A stretch of 64,000 nucleotides of DNA from contig CM053030.1 in assembly GCA_028564925.1 (NCBI GenBank), positions 374,451,445 through 374,515,444 of the forward strand, written 5' to 3'. Position numbers and translations under genes: made by a program. Origin of the DNA: Lithobates sylvaticus (taxonomy: Eukaryota > Chordata > Amphibia > Anura > Ranidae). Each line of letters starts with the position of its first letter. Position 1 is the stretch's first letter. The notes beneath the pieces are model-generated. The model saw nothing but the letters and a program-made list of their open reading frames with translations. It was not told the DNA's origin and did no database searches. Positions 32,625 through 43,579 of the stretch are shown here, piece by piece.

Positions 32625-33105
32625 AGTGATTGTAAAGTCTCGTTTTTTTTTCCGTTAAAAATAACAAACATGTTATACTTACTTGCTCTGTTGCAGTGGT
32701 TTTGCACAGAGCAGCCCGGATCTTCCCCTTCTCGGGTCCCTCTTCTGTGCTCTTGGCCTCTCCCTCCTGTTCAGTGCCCCCACAGTCAGCAGCTTGCTAT
32801 GGGGGCACCTGAGCCGAGTCACAGCTCCCTGTGTCCATTCAGACACGGAGCCCTGACCCTGCCACGCCCCCTCTCTCTCCTGATTGGCTAGCTGACTTTG
32901 ATTGACAGAAGCAGCAGCCAATTGCGCTGCTGCTGTGTCTCAGCCAATCAGGAGGGAGAATCTCGGACAGCTGAGGCGCTTGTGGACATTGCTAGACAGA
33001 GAGGAACCTCAGGTAAGTGTTAGGGGGGCTGCTGCACACAGAAGGCTATTTATCTTAATGCATAGAATGAAATCAGAAAAAAAACCTTCTGCCTTTACAA
33101 CTCCT
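32625..33105. mobile_element. CCAAT-rich TTAA-flanked MITE
   Basis: TTAA at 32621-32624 and at 33106-33109 flank inverted ends AGTGATTGTAAAGTC and CTTTACAACTCCTT. The interior has GAGCAGCCCGGATCTTCC, several ATTGGCT/AGCCAAT boxes around 32880-32950 and a CTCAGGTAAGTG donor-like site. The relative at 24535 is inverted. TTAA targets are used by piggyBac and Kolobok elements; I cannot choose between them. Confidence 0.75.
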
Positions 33106-33109
33106 TTAA

Positions 33110-33531
33110 AGTGGTTTTAAACCCTTCACAACCACTTTGGACTACAGGCAAGCCTATAATTAGGCTTACCTGTAGCTACACTGGATATCTCCTAAACCTG
33201 CACGGTTTAGGAGATATCCCTGTATTTGCATGTGCCGACGTCATAGGCACATGCACACTTAAGCAAACTGAAACAATGGCACGTATATACTGTGCCGTTA
33301 CCGGCGGCTCCAGCACGCATGCGCGGGAGTGGCGTCATCACGGCTCCGGCCAATCACAGCGCCGGAGCCGCGTTAGCCGGAGTAACCCCCGGAGAGTTGT
33401 TGGCCGCCGGAGCGGTGAACGAGGACCGTTGCAGGGGCTTCGATCTCAGGTAAGTAATTCATCATGCATACTAGCTCATTATGCCTTTGTCTTGCAGGTT
33501 TTTTTTTTTTTTTTAAAGCGTTTACAACCAC
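33110..33531. mobile_element. TTAA-flanked MITE with CRE- and NRF1-like sites
   Basis: TTAA at 33106-33109 and 33532-33535 flank ends AGTGGTTTTAAACCC and GCGTTTACAACCACT. It contains a hairpin, GATATCTCCTAAACC/GGTTTAGGAGATATC (33185-33220), then GACGTCAT, CGCATGCGCG, GGCGTCATCA and CCAATCA sites. Relatives start at 37486 and 38562. Confidence 0.75.
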
Positions 33532-34051
33532 TTAAACCCTTTTTACTGTTCGCATGCTACCATATGCCACAGTCCTTGTACCACTAGCCACTATTGCCAG
33601 TTGTCAGGATACCGGCCAAGATTTGAACCATGTATGACTGGCCCAAGTTTCAAGTCATGCAGACCTTCTCCCTGCCCCCTGTGTATCTAAATGGCCAATC
33701 TTCAAGCACAAGCGCTGTCACACGGGAGGAAGGAAAGTGAGAAACTGAAGGCTGTAGGTATTTTCTTCATTACAGAGGTCAATGGAGTGGTGGGGGGATA
33801 AAAGGAAAGATATGTGCTGCTGATGGGACCACCATTGAACCTGGGTTCACACTATAGCGATGCGAGAACCAGCGCGGGCAGTTCATACTGCCCTCTGCGA
33901 ACCGCTGTGGGTGTCAATACAATAGTAATGACACCCCTAGATTAAGGTGGCCAGATTTTTTAAATGAAATCCGGGGACATCATTTTTTTTTTTTTTTTTT
34001 TACTAGTATTAGAGGAAATCAGCGAGACTGCGATATTGCGGCAGACAAATC
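33532..34051. other. No gene seen; MITE scraps
   Basis: AACCTGGGTTCACACTATAG at about 33838 is the end of a GGTTCACA-type MITE without its partner. The rest is unassigned. Confidence 0.35.
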
Positions 34052-34506
34052 TAAGGGTCCTTTCACACGGGCTTGTCTGTGTATGGACTACGCTTTGCTC
34101 AGCAGAGATCGATCTGCTGATCCCCGCTGAGCAGGCGGATGACAGGTCCTTCTCCACTCACTGTGCAGAGATGGACCTGTCAAAGCCTCGCTATCCTCTA
34201 TGGAGATGAAAACAAACTTTCTGGTTTTCACGGACCGGATCGGATATCGGCTCCAAAGGGCTAAATGGAGTGTCCAATAAGGTCCACCTGAAAAACTGAC
34301 AAGCGGATTTGATCGGAAAGCCCGTATGAAAGGGGCCTTAGGCCCATAGAGGAGAGCGGAGAACTGACAGGGCGGTCCCTGCACAGTGTGCAGGGACCGC
34401 CCTGTCATCAGCCGGCTCAGCGGGGATCAGCTGTGCGATCCCCGCTGAGCAGCGGATCTTCACGGGGCGGATCAATACGGATCCGCCCCGTGTGAAAGGG
34501 GCCTTA
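34052..34506. mobile_element. CTTTCACACGG-type MITE, composite
   Basis: Ends TAAGGGTCCTTTCACACGGG and CCGTGTGAAAGGGGCCTTA are inverted. A second copy of the right end lies inside (34322-34340), so two related units are fused. A perfect hairpin with 21-base arms and a single-base loop lies at 34365-34407. Relative of 38206-38557. Confidence 0.7.
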
Positions 34507-34675
34507 GGGGTTTATTTACTAAAGCTAGAGAGGGCAAAATTAGTCACAATTGTGCACAGAAACCAGCTTCCAGGTTTTATTGCTAAAGCTTAATTAAAGG
34601 AGAAGTTCAGCCTGAGCTCGTTTGGCTGGGCTTCTCCTAAGGGTCACAGGAGTACTTTAGTAAATAAACCCCTAA
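34504..34675. mobile_element. TTAGGGGTTTATTTAC-type MITE
   Basis: Ends TTAGGGGTTTATTTACTAAA and TTTAGTAAATAAACCCCTAA are perfect inverse copies. Inside, 34595-34641 is a smaller hairpin starting TTAAAGGAGAAGTTCAGCC, possibly a nested miniature insertion. It abuts the preceding MITE, sharing a few end bases. Confidence 0.8.
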
Positions 34676-35349
34676 GTGACGCTTTTGACACTTTGTGGGA
34701 ACCAGTGACACTAATACAGTGATCAGTGCTATAAATCTGCACTGTCATTGTACTAATGACACTGGCTGGGAAGGGGTTAACATCTAGAGCAATAAATGGG
34801 TTAAATGTGTGCCTAGCAAGTGTTTTCTCACTGCGGGGGAGGTGCTTTTACTAGGGGAAGGCATAGATCCCTGTCCCTTTGTAGGAGCACAGGATCAATG
34901 TCTTCCATACTGACAGAACAGCGATCTGCCTTGTTTACATAGGCAGCAGGGCCGCCATCAGGGGGGTACGCTACAGCTAATACACTTGTAAGGGGCCCGA
35001 GCATCCCAAGGGGCCCAGGGCCAGCCCCGCACCCCCTACAGCAGCATAATGTAATTAGACCTTTAGCAGCCAGCCGCTGGCCTGCACGCAGCCAACAACA
35101 GTGAAGGCACTACTTTTAGGCGGCAGCCCTGCACACAAGCAGCCGAGGTCAGGACATGGATTCAAACTCCCTCTGTCATCTGCCCCGCAGATGATCCATG
35201 ATCCGACACTCGCTTCACTTCTGTGCTGAGACAGAGCGTGGTGATAGGTTAGTAATGTGATTGGGCGGGTCTCGGGAAGGGGGTATGGCCAGCCTCGTCA
35301 GTGATGGGACCCAGCCCTCTCAGGTGCATGCAGACATGGTAAGTCACTA
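34676..35349. other. No gene seen; TTAA-family scraps
   Basis: TGGGAAGGGGTTAACATCTAG and CACTGCGGGGGAGGTGC are words typical of decayed TTAA-family copies. No ends or coding feature. Confidence 0.35.
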
Positions 35350-35760
35350 TGCCCCCGTACACACGGTCGGAAATTCCAACCACAAAATCTGTCGGATTTT
35401 GTCCGACGCTGGTGTTGCATACACACGGTCGGACAAAGTTGACGGAAAATCCGATCATTCTGAACGTGGTGACGTTTGTTGCATACGATGGAACTACGTA
35501 GAGGCTAGTAGCCAATAGCTTTGGTCTCGTAATTTGATCTGAGCATGCGTGGCACTTTGTCCGTCGGAATTCTCTACACACGATCGGAAAAAGTCTGATC
35601 GGATTTTGTTGTCGGAAAATTTGAGAGCAGGATCCCAAATTTTTTCCGTTGGAAATTCCAACGTAAAAAGTCAGATGGAGCCCACACACGGGCAGATTTT
35701 CCGACAACATGCTTTGATCGGACATTTTCCGTCTGAATTTCCGACTGTGTGTACGGGGCA
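35350..35760. mobile_element. TA-flanked MITE with GTACACACG-type ends
   Basis: Ends TGCCCCCGTACACACGGTCG and CTGTGTGTACGGGGCA, with TA at 35348-35349 and 35761-35762. The interior has GTCGGA/TCCGAC words and the CTACGTAG, GAACGTGGTGACG and GAGCATGCGTG blocks shared with the copy at 39901. Confidence 0.85.
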
Positions 35761-35815
35761 TAAGTGTGCAGTGGTATGCTGCTGTAGATTGGTGTGTGGA
35801 GTGGGCCGTATTTAA

Positions 35816-36740
35816 CCACTTGAGGTCCACGCTATAGCCGAATGACGGCCACAGCGCGGACCTGAATTTCCGGGAGGCCGTCAGAGGACATCCTCCCCTT
35901 TGCGTGCTATAATCACAGAGTCACCGAGACTCGGTGATCACCGATCCGAGTAAGGGGCCAATCCCGGCCCCTTACCACGTGATCAGCTGTCAGCCAATGA
36001 CAGCTGATCACGTGTGTAAACAAAAGCTCGGTAATCGGCTATTTTTTCTCCTCACGCTGATAGTGTGAGGAGAAAAAAAAGCCGATAACCGGCTTATGCT
36101 CAAGGGACATCAGTACCGAAGAGGAAGGAAGCACATGTGCCACCTGCCATTGCCACCTGCCAGTGCCCACAGTGCCCACCACTGCCACCTATCAATGCCC
36201 ACAAGTGCCACCTATCAATGCCCACCAGTGGTGCCTCATCGGTGCCACCTAGCAGTGCTGCCTTTCAGTTTAACCTATCAGTGCCCATCACTGCCACCTA
36301 TCAGTGCCACCTATTAGTGCCACTTCTCAGTGCCCACCAATGCCACCTATCAATGCCCTTCAGTGCCACCCATCAGTGCCACCTCTCAGTGCTGCCTATC
36401 AGTGCCCACCAGTGCCGCCTATCAGTGCCCACTAGTGCCATCTATCAGTGCCCACCAGTGCATCAATGAATGAGAAAAATGACCTGTTTGCAAAATCTTA
36501 TAACAAAATATAAAAAATATAATTATTATTTTTTTAATTCTGCCTTTTTAATTTTTTAAACACAAATTAAAACCGCAGAGGTGATCAAATACCACCAAAA
36601 GAAAGCTCTATTTGTGGGAAAAAAATGTCATTTGGGTACAGTGTTGTATGACGCGCAATTGTCATTCAAAGTGCGACAGCGCTGAAAGCTGAAAATTGGT
36701 CTGGGCAGGAGGGGGGTTTAAGTGCCCAGTAAGCAAGTGG
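35816..36740. mobile_element. TTAA-flanked element, whole copy
   Basis: TTAA at 35812-35815 and 36741-36744 flank ends CCACTTGAGGTCC and GTAAGCAAGTGG. Inside are a hairpin with TCACGTGATCAGCTGTCA words (35978-36015), a minisatellite (36130-36470), the CAAAAGAAAGCTCTATTTGT block and a CGACAGCGCTGAAAGCTG block. Non-coding. This is the reference copy for the fragments at 15231, 16601, 20220, 34676, 58978 and 61700. Confidence 0.75.
36130..36470. repeat. GCCCACCAGTGCCACCTATC minisatellite
   Basis: Units of about 10-22 bases alternating CAGTGCCACCTATCA and GTGCCCACCA, roughly 340 bp. It lies inside the TTAA-flanked element and may have expanded after insertion. Confidence 0.85.
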
Positions 36741-36744
36741 TTAA

Positions 36745-37140
36745 TCTCCCCAGATGGAATATTATACACCTGGCCCTGACAAGCTAACATGATGAAGTTA
36801 CATTGTGGAGAGGGATGAGGATGTTTTTGGGTGGAGATGAGTGTCATTGTGTCATTGAGTGTCATTGTGGAGAGCCTCTTCATGCCGGCATCCAGAGATA
36901 GCAAGAAGTACAGTTGATAGAGTAATAAAGAAGTGGCATGCGGTGAATGTGGCTACATCGCTTTAGGAGACTTAAGAGTACTAAATGGCCATTTTTTTTT
37001 TTTTACTTACCTTGTAATTGCTGGCGGTCTTTCCTCTGTCTCTTTGGGGGTGGGCAGGGTCTGTGCGGGGATCCTCGTCATGCCGCACTGTCTCCTGGGA
37101 TCTGGTGTCATTCATCCCAGGAGTCAGTGCGGACATCCGC
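36745..37140. other. No gene seen; intergenic
   Basis: A T-run at about 36992 followed by ACTTACCTTG resembles a MITE edge. No other feature. Confidence 0.35.
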
Positions 37141-37255
37141 CGAAATCTCGCAAGATTTACGGACCTCCGGCCGAAATCTTGCGAGATTTACGGACCTCCG
37201 GGAGAAATCTTGCGAGATTTCGGCCGGAGGTCCGTAAATCTCGCGAGATTTCGAG
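37141..37255. repeat. Four spaced TCTCGCGAGA-like palindromes
   Basis: AATCTCGCAAGATTT (37144 on), AATCTTGCGAGATTT (37174 and 37206) and AATCTCGCGAGATTT (37237) occur at 31-32 base spacing, separated by ACGGACCTCCGG or its inverse. The last holds a perfect TCTCGCGAGA, known as a vertebrate CpG-promoter element bound by BANP. The block is both tandem and palindromic. Confidence 0.7.
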
Positions 37256-37485
37256 GACGTGAGGCATGCTGGTTCCCATAACGAAAGGGAACAAGGAAGT
37301 GAATGCTTGTGGGTTTCAAATGCCCACAAGCAAAATGACATTGCTGCTGTTTTATATTTTAAAAGTGCAGATTTTTCAAAAATACGGACACGGATAACGG
37401 ACGGACACCAAAAATGTGAGTTTACTGTAAGACTCAAAACTATTTTAACATGAAAAAAAAATGTGTGTGTGCAGAACCGCTTTAA

Positions 37486-37838
37486 AGAGGTAGTAAACTC
37501 TGTTCTACCACTTTTACCTACAGGCAAGCTTATAGTAAGGTCTACCCGTAGGTACTGTGAATATCTTCTAAACTTGCACGGTTTAGGAGATATTCAGAGT
37601 GCATGCAGCCAATGACGTTACATCGATTATCATGCGCATGCGCAGGAGTGACGTCATTGTGCCCCCCAGCCACTCATGAAGCCGGAGGATGCGAACCCGG
37701 AAGAAAGACCTGAAGAAGATGTCAGTCCTCTCATCGGTGACAGCGCAGCGCTGGAAGATTTTGTTCTAACATAATTCTCCCATAATATGCTAGTATATGA
37801 TGCACATTATCACATTGCCTTGCAGGGGATTTTCTTTT
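37486..37838. mobile_element. TTAA-type MITE with CRE- and NRF1-like sites, truncated
   Basis: TTAA at 37482-37485, then AGAGGTAGTAAACTC. It shares the ATATCTTCTAAACTTGCACG hairpin, CATGCGCATGCGCAGG and GTGACGTCATTG sites with 33110-33531. Similarity stops after TTGCCTTGCAGG near 37838; the right end is missing. Confidence 0.65.
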
Positions 37839-38205
37839 CCATCAACTGCGGCTTACTATTGTTTGAAACTTGGCCGGTTCAGCCGGGACCAGCCGAGATT
37901 CAAACCATCTATGGGTAGGCTGATTGTACCCAAATCGATCCATCGATCAAACTTGGTACAACTAGCATGTCTGATTTATAAATGCAATTGTTACCAGTGG
38001 CTATAGCTGCTAGCATACTGTGTTCTCCCAGCAGGGTGTGTGTGGAGAGGGGGGTGTCAACAGAGCCCTCCACGTGAGGGATTTTCCCATCCACAGCTTG
38101 GTCGTGGTCGCAGGAAAGAAAATCGCATCATCTATTGCTTGTTTTACGAATGCAAACAGTAAGAACAGGAGATGTTGAGCACAAACAAGAAGTTGTGCAA
38201 TGCAC
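37839..38205. other. No gene seen; intergenic
   Basis: No repeat boundary or coding feature recognised. Confidence 0.35.
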
Positions 38206-38557
38206 TAAGACTTCTTCACACTGGGGCACTTTGCAGGCGCTACAGCGCTTTCACCCTTTCACACTGGCAGGATGCTAAAAAAAGTCCTGCTAGCAGCATC
38301 TTTGGAGCAGTGTATACACCGCTCCTTCACCGCTCCTGCCCATTGAAATCAATGGGGCAGCGCAACTTTACCGCCGGCAAAGTTCTGCTGCAGCAGCGCT
38401 TTGCAGTGGTTTTAACCCTTTCTCTGGCTCCTGGCAGGGGGGGTAAAAGCGCTGCGCCAGCGGCCGAATAGCGCAGCGAAATTGGCAGTTAAGCGCCGCA
38501 AAAAATAGCGGCGTTTTACTGACGATGCACCCACCGCCCCAATGTGAAAGGGGCCTT
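38206..38557. mobile_element. CTTTCACA-type MITE
   Basis: Ends TAAGACTTCTTCACACTGGG and CCAATGTGAAAGGGGCCTTA are inverted. The interior holds GCGCTTTT, AGCGCTGCGCC and CCGCCGGC hairpin words. About 350 bp, non-coding. Confidence 0.75.
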
Positions 38558-38561
38558 AAAG

Positions 38562-38913
38562 CAGTAGTAAATTCCGCTTTAGAACTTGTAAATACAGGTT
38601 AACTTTAATAAGGCTTACCTGTAGGTACAGTGAATATCTTCTAAATTTGCGTTGACGTCACCGGCGCATGCGCACTGCACTCTGAATTGACAGCACAGTG
38701 AGTATGCCATCAATTCAGAGAGCTATGCTGTGGCTGTGACTCACATGCGCATGTGTGAAAGTGACATCTTTGCAGCTCGGCCATTCAAAAGGCCGAACCC
38801 TGCAAACCCGGAAGGAAGACCGGGTAAGAACGATGCAAACTAGCACATTGTGGCTTAAACCACCTGGCGGACCACATTTTTTTTTTCCTTCAAGGAGTTT
38901 AATACCGCTCTAA
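38562..38913. mobile_element. TTAA-type MITE with CRE- and NRF1-like sites, third copy
   Basis: It begins AGCAGTAGTAAATTCCG after CTTAA and continues with AATAAGGCTTACCTGTAGGT, TGACGTCACCGGCGCATGCG and a T-run followed by AGGAGTTTAATACCGCTCT. The left end abuts the MITE that ends at 38557. Confidence 0.65.
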
Positions 38914-39460
38914 GATGGCCATACACTATACACCTTGCACTGGTCATTCGCTATGTGAATGGCTGATGAACCATTCACATTTTTTTACGTGGGTGGTCCT
39001 GTCTGCCCCTTCCCATCCATCATCCAGCAATTGAGAAATCGAAGGAGCTGAATGAAAAAATGTTTGGACAATCAGATGCAGTCGCTGTTTGGGTGTTTTG
39101 ACATCAAAATACAAGAGCTGCAGTGGGAGATTCATCCACCTGGGCTGTATAGCATGGATGGAGGAATCTGTTAGCTTTTTTTCGTTGAACCTGTAGGTGT
39201 ATGGTAAGCTTTCAAGAACAGATGCCAAAAATTGCTTTGGGGATGTAAAGGAGGTGTTTGCATTTAGTGTCCAGGCTTAATAACATATATTGGAAAGTAC
39301 ACCCAACAAGAGAAGTGGTACTGTGCATCACCTATACATACAAAATAAGAGCAGCTAGTTCTGTGCAATGTCCCTATGTAAATATCAGTCTTTTGGAAAC
39401 AGTAACAACAGCAGTAAAATACAAATTTACAGAATCTTACACATATTAACACATCAGGAA
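38914..39460. other. No gene seen; intergenic
   Basis: Unassigned sequence with no coding feature. Confidence 0.35.
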
Positions 39461-39826
39461 CATACCTCCCAAGTGTCCCTGATTTCGAGGGACTGTCCCT
39501 GATTTGGAGCAATGTCCCTCAGTCCTCCTCATTTGTCCCTCATATTGGTCTGATCTATATAGTTGTATATAAAATGCACTTTTTATCTTTCAAAAAGTGT
39601 TTCCCAGTGCTAAACCTTTGATCCAATTACTAAATTGCTGCATTTGTAAACTTCAAAAGCCAATATAAAGGAATAGTAGTTGTAAAAATAAAGCACTTGT
39701 GGGTTTAACTAATAATTTTTTTGTGTAATTCTCCTTTAAGGGGGCGTGACAGGGATGTGTCCTATGCCTACATACATTTGCTAATAGGTATCCCTCCATT
39801 CCCATCTCAAAAAGTTGGGAGGTATG
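39461..39826. mobile_element. CATACCTCCCAA-type MITE, copy 1
   Basis: Ends CATACCTCCCAAG and GTTGGGAGGTATG are inverted. It shares GTCCCTGATTTCGAGGGACT, AAGTGTTTCCCAGTGCTAAA and CACTTGTGGGTTTA with the copy at 61321. About 366 bp. Confidence 0.8.
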
Positions 39827-39900
39827 TGGGACTGTCCTGCAAAATGCAGGGAGAACGGGTGAGAGGGGAGATAGGAAAAGAAGGGTTAAAAACAGTCTTA

Positions 39901-40325
39901 AGCCCCATACACACGGTCGGATTTTCCGATGGATTCTGTCCTATCGGACAATGTTGTCGGAAATTCCGACTGTGTGTAGGCACCATCGGACAGTTTCCAT
40001 CGGATTGTCCGACGGACAAAGTTCTATCTCCTGCTGGATAGATTTTTCGACAACAAAGTCCGATCACACCAATTCCGATCGTGTGTAGCGAATTCCGACG
40101 GACAAAGTGCTACGCATGCTCAGATCACATTACAAGACCAAAGCTATTGGCTACAAGCCTCTACGTAGTCCCGTCGTACGCAACAAACGTCACCACGTTC
40201 AGAATGATCGGATTTTCCGACAACTTTGTCCGACCGTGTGTACGCAAAACCAACATCGGACAAAGTACGACGGACATGATCCGACGGACCTGGTCCTCGG
40301 ATAATCAGAGCGTGTGTATGGGGCT
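39901..40325. mobile_element. TA-flanked MITE with GTACACACG-type ends
   Basis: Ends AGCCCCATACACACGGTCGG and GCGTGTGTATGGGGCT, with TA at 39899-39900 and 40326-40327; read wider, the flanks are TTAA. The interior shares CTCTACGTAGT and GTCACCACGTTCAG with the copy at 35350, in inverted order. Confidence 0.85.
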
Positions 40326-40327
40326 TA

Positions 40328-41689
40328 AGGGCTTGTCTACAATAGCATTGCCCTCTGAAAAGCAATCTGCAGTGAACTTTTTAGGGGGAGTTAGATAGTC
40401 TGCGAGGAGGCATTAAAATCTTGCCCCACAGGCGCAACCATGTGCAGTGCCCATGGTTCAGACGCAGCCAAACTTACTTGAATGGATTGTATTCGATGGT
40501 TGGTACTGCCTGCCAAACGCGATTGAGCGGATCATTTTTGGTGCGCTGCCTTTGCAGGGTAAGGTGGTTGGGGGGGATGGTAAAAATGTGCCACCTGTTT
40601 TTACTGACCTAATCCACAAGTGTAAACTAGACCTTACTGTCCGGAATTTAGTGTTCGGTGAAATGCCTGCATGTTTCCCCATACCTGTGATAATCAGGTA
40701 TTTCTCAGATGGTGGAATGGAGTGGCGTGGGAGTACAGGGAAGGCAAATGTAGTTATGGTGCCTGCTTTGTAGTAACCCTATTACGTTCCCTATTCTGGG
40801 CAAAGTACAGGTTTGTTTCAAATAGTTTAGTTAATGTGATTATTGTCCTTAGCAGGTTGTATTGTTGTGTACTGTATACATCTATTCATATTTATTCTAA
40901 TCTTTTTTACTTAAAATAAAAAGGTTGTTTCCCATGGAGTATTATACTCAGTCTACAATAGAACCAAAGCTTTCATTACTTCACACATTTTTCTATCAGT
41001 TTCTATAGCTGTTTCACTGAAATGAGTTCCTGATGGCTTTGAAAGCATACAGTAGATCTAAAACCTGAACTTTGAAGAATCTTTCTAATAAGTGGTTTTG
41101 AATACACAAGCACCATATTGTGTCAGCTGGCATCAAGCCCTCAGATTTCCACTCCGCAAACTTCAGCATCCATTTTTATGCATAATCAATAACTCAAGTA
41201 ATTATATTTTCCTTATGACATTTTGCTTGAATCTGGTGGGAAAAACACATCAAACCAATTTGTTTCATTACGTAGGAATGCACAAAACACTAGCACCCAC
41301 GGGTTAGATTGTAGCATACAGTCGTGTGTGCCTATTGCCTTTGTGGATAGGCATCCCACTGCTTCCTGCCCATAAAAAAAAAATATACAGTATATAAATA
41401 TATTTACATACAGTATATGATGTATCACAGTAGGAAAATGAGTATAAGTGCACAGTATTCCTACTGATGCAGGTTGAGGGGTTCCAGAATGTCTATTCTG
41501 AGTAAAAAAAACTGGTTTTGCAGTTTTCTCCAGGATTGGTAGTTCCTGGGTTGGGTTCTGGAGTCCGCAGACTTCGAAGAGTCTTGGGAGGGGTGAAGCC
41601 TCCAACCCTGTGTCCAACTGGAGACCAGCAGCCTGATGGCACAGGTGTGCACAGCCCTTCCACTTCCCGCTCAGCCTATTGTAATATGA
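40328..41689. other. No gene seen; intergenic
   Basis: Several short open frames occur (for example 40447-40773), but none has a recognised domain, splice context or codon pattern. A paired TCTTGCCCCACAGGCGC-like scrap near 40420 may be a MITE edge. Confidence 0.35.
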
Positions 41690-42760
41690 CGGCTAGGCGG
41701 GACATTCATCATCCCGGGTGGACATCACAACTTGCATCGCACGAGCTGCCAGTTCCATGTGATTGCTGTGGCCAATCACAGCAGATCAATTGTACACAAT
41801 GGAGGGCTTCCTTTCATGCCATTCATTGTGTACAATTATGTTGCTAGCTGTGATTGGGCACAGTGATCACATGGAACAGACAGGGCTAATCACAGCCCAT
41901 CTGTACCATGTGATTAGCTGTGGCCAAAGACAGCTATTTACAATACTAAACTCTAAATTAATCAGTGCCCTTCAGTCAAAATGATTGCTTATACCAGTGA
42001 AATTCACTGGTATAAGCCATAATAATAAATAATAAATAAATAAAAATAATTCTGATCACTTCCCCAGAGTAGTACAGTGTAATGCCGCGTACACACGATC
42101 GGAATTTCCAACAACAAATGTTCGATGTGAGCTTGTTGTCGGAAATTCTGACCATGTGTATGCTCCCTCAGACATTTGCTGTCGGAACTTCCGACAACAA
42201 ATGTTTGAGAGTTGGTTCTCAAATTTTGCGACAACAAAACTTGTTGTCGGAAATTCCGAGTGTGTGTACACAATTCCGACGCACAAAAGTCCACGCATGC
42301 TTGGAATCAAGCAGAAGAGCCGCACTGGCTATTGAACTTAATTTTTCTCGGCTCGTCGTACGTGTTGTACGTCACCGCGTTCTTGACGTTCGGAATATCC
42401 AACAACATTTGTGAATATGCAAGACAAGTTTGAGCCAACATCCGTCGGAAAAAAAATCCACGGTTTTGTTGTCGGAATGTCTGATCGTCTGTACACGGCA
42501 TTACACTGATTTACTCTGATCACAGTGTGTTTAAAAAAACATTTTTAAAAAAGAAAGAAAAGTAATAAAAAAAAAGAAAAAAAATTGAAAAGAAAATATT
42601 CTTTTTTTTTAACATCACCAGTCAGTGTACATGATTACCGCCATGCCAGTTATAAAATGATGCTATACTGTACTGGTTTTTAATTTCTTAATTTTCCAAA
42701 AATTGTGATAACATATTGAAAACATCCTTTCCTGACTGGTCTGTACTCAATGAAAAAGCA
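41690..42760. repeat. TTAA-family repeat, interrupted by a MITE
   Basis: The 41690-42079 part has the same order as 13488-14100: CATCCCGGGTGGAC, CATGTGATTGCTGTGGCCAA, TTGTACACAATGGA and the TATACCAGTGAAATTCACTG hairpin. The TA-flanked MITE at 42082-42501 separates it from 42504-42760, which is A/T-rich. The right boundary is uncertain. Confidence 0.5.
42082..42501. mobile_element. TA-flanked MITE with GTACACACG-type ends
   Basis: Ends ATGCCGCGTACACACGATCG and CTGTACACGGCAT, with TA at 42080-42081 and 42502-42503. GTCGGAA/TTCCGAC and ACAACAAATG words fill the arms. Closest to the copy at 8933. Confidence 0.85.
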
Positions 42761-42793
42761 CTACACTTGAGTAAAACTCACATTTTTTATGTA

Positions 42794-43517
42794 CAGTATC
42801 TCACAAAAATGAATACACCCCTCACATTTTTGTAAATATTTTATTATATCTTTTCATGTGAAAACACTGAAAAAATTACACTTTGCTACAATGTAAAGTG
42901 GTGAGTGTACAGCTTGTATAACAGTGTAAATTTACTGTCCCCTCAAAATAAATCAACACACAGCCATTAATATCTAAACCACTGGCAACAAAAGTGAGTA
43001 CACCCCTAAGTGAAAATGTCCAAAGTGTCAATATTTTGTGTGGCCACCATTATTATCCAGCACTGCCTTAACCCTCTTGGGCATGGAGTTCAGGAGATCT
43101 TCACAGGTTGCCACTGGAGTCCTCTTCCACTCCTCCATGATGACATCACAGAGCTGGTGGATGTTAGAGACCTTGCACTCCTCCACCTTCCGTTTGAGGA
43201 TGCCCCACAGATGCTCAATAGGGTTTAGGTCTGGAGACATGCTTGGCCAGTCCAATCCCAGTTTTGAAGGTCCGTGATTCCACATCAGGCTGCAAGATTA
43301 TAGCGCAAGTGATATCTGACCTTCTTTTTAGCTAAAGAGGTCATGGTTGTCTGGTGAGCAGGTTATTTTACATGAGCACGTTGGGAGTCATTGGATGTCT
43401 ATAAGCGGTGCAGGATATCTACACTTATTGATTGAACCAATCACGGTTTATTTGGATTATTTACTGAAGAATGTGGACTATTCATACTTACCTTCATAAC
43501 ATTGATTAGCTATATGT

Positions 43518-43579
<62 letters not shown>

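Noticed and set aside
33600-38000. Possible tRNA or tRNA-derived SINE, from GATTTGAACC and GATTCAAACC words
   Set aside because: No matching A box, stem pairing or CCA-type end at the right distance on either strand.
40447-40773. 108-codon open frame on the plus strand
   Set aside because: No recognised domain or splice context, and an overlapping frame on the opposite strand is also open. Judged chance.
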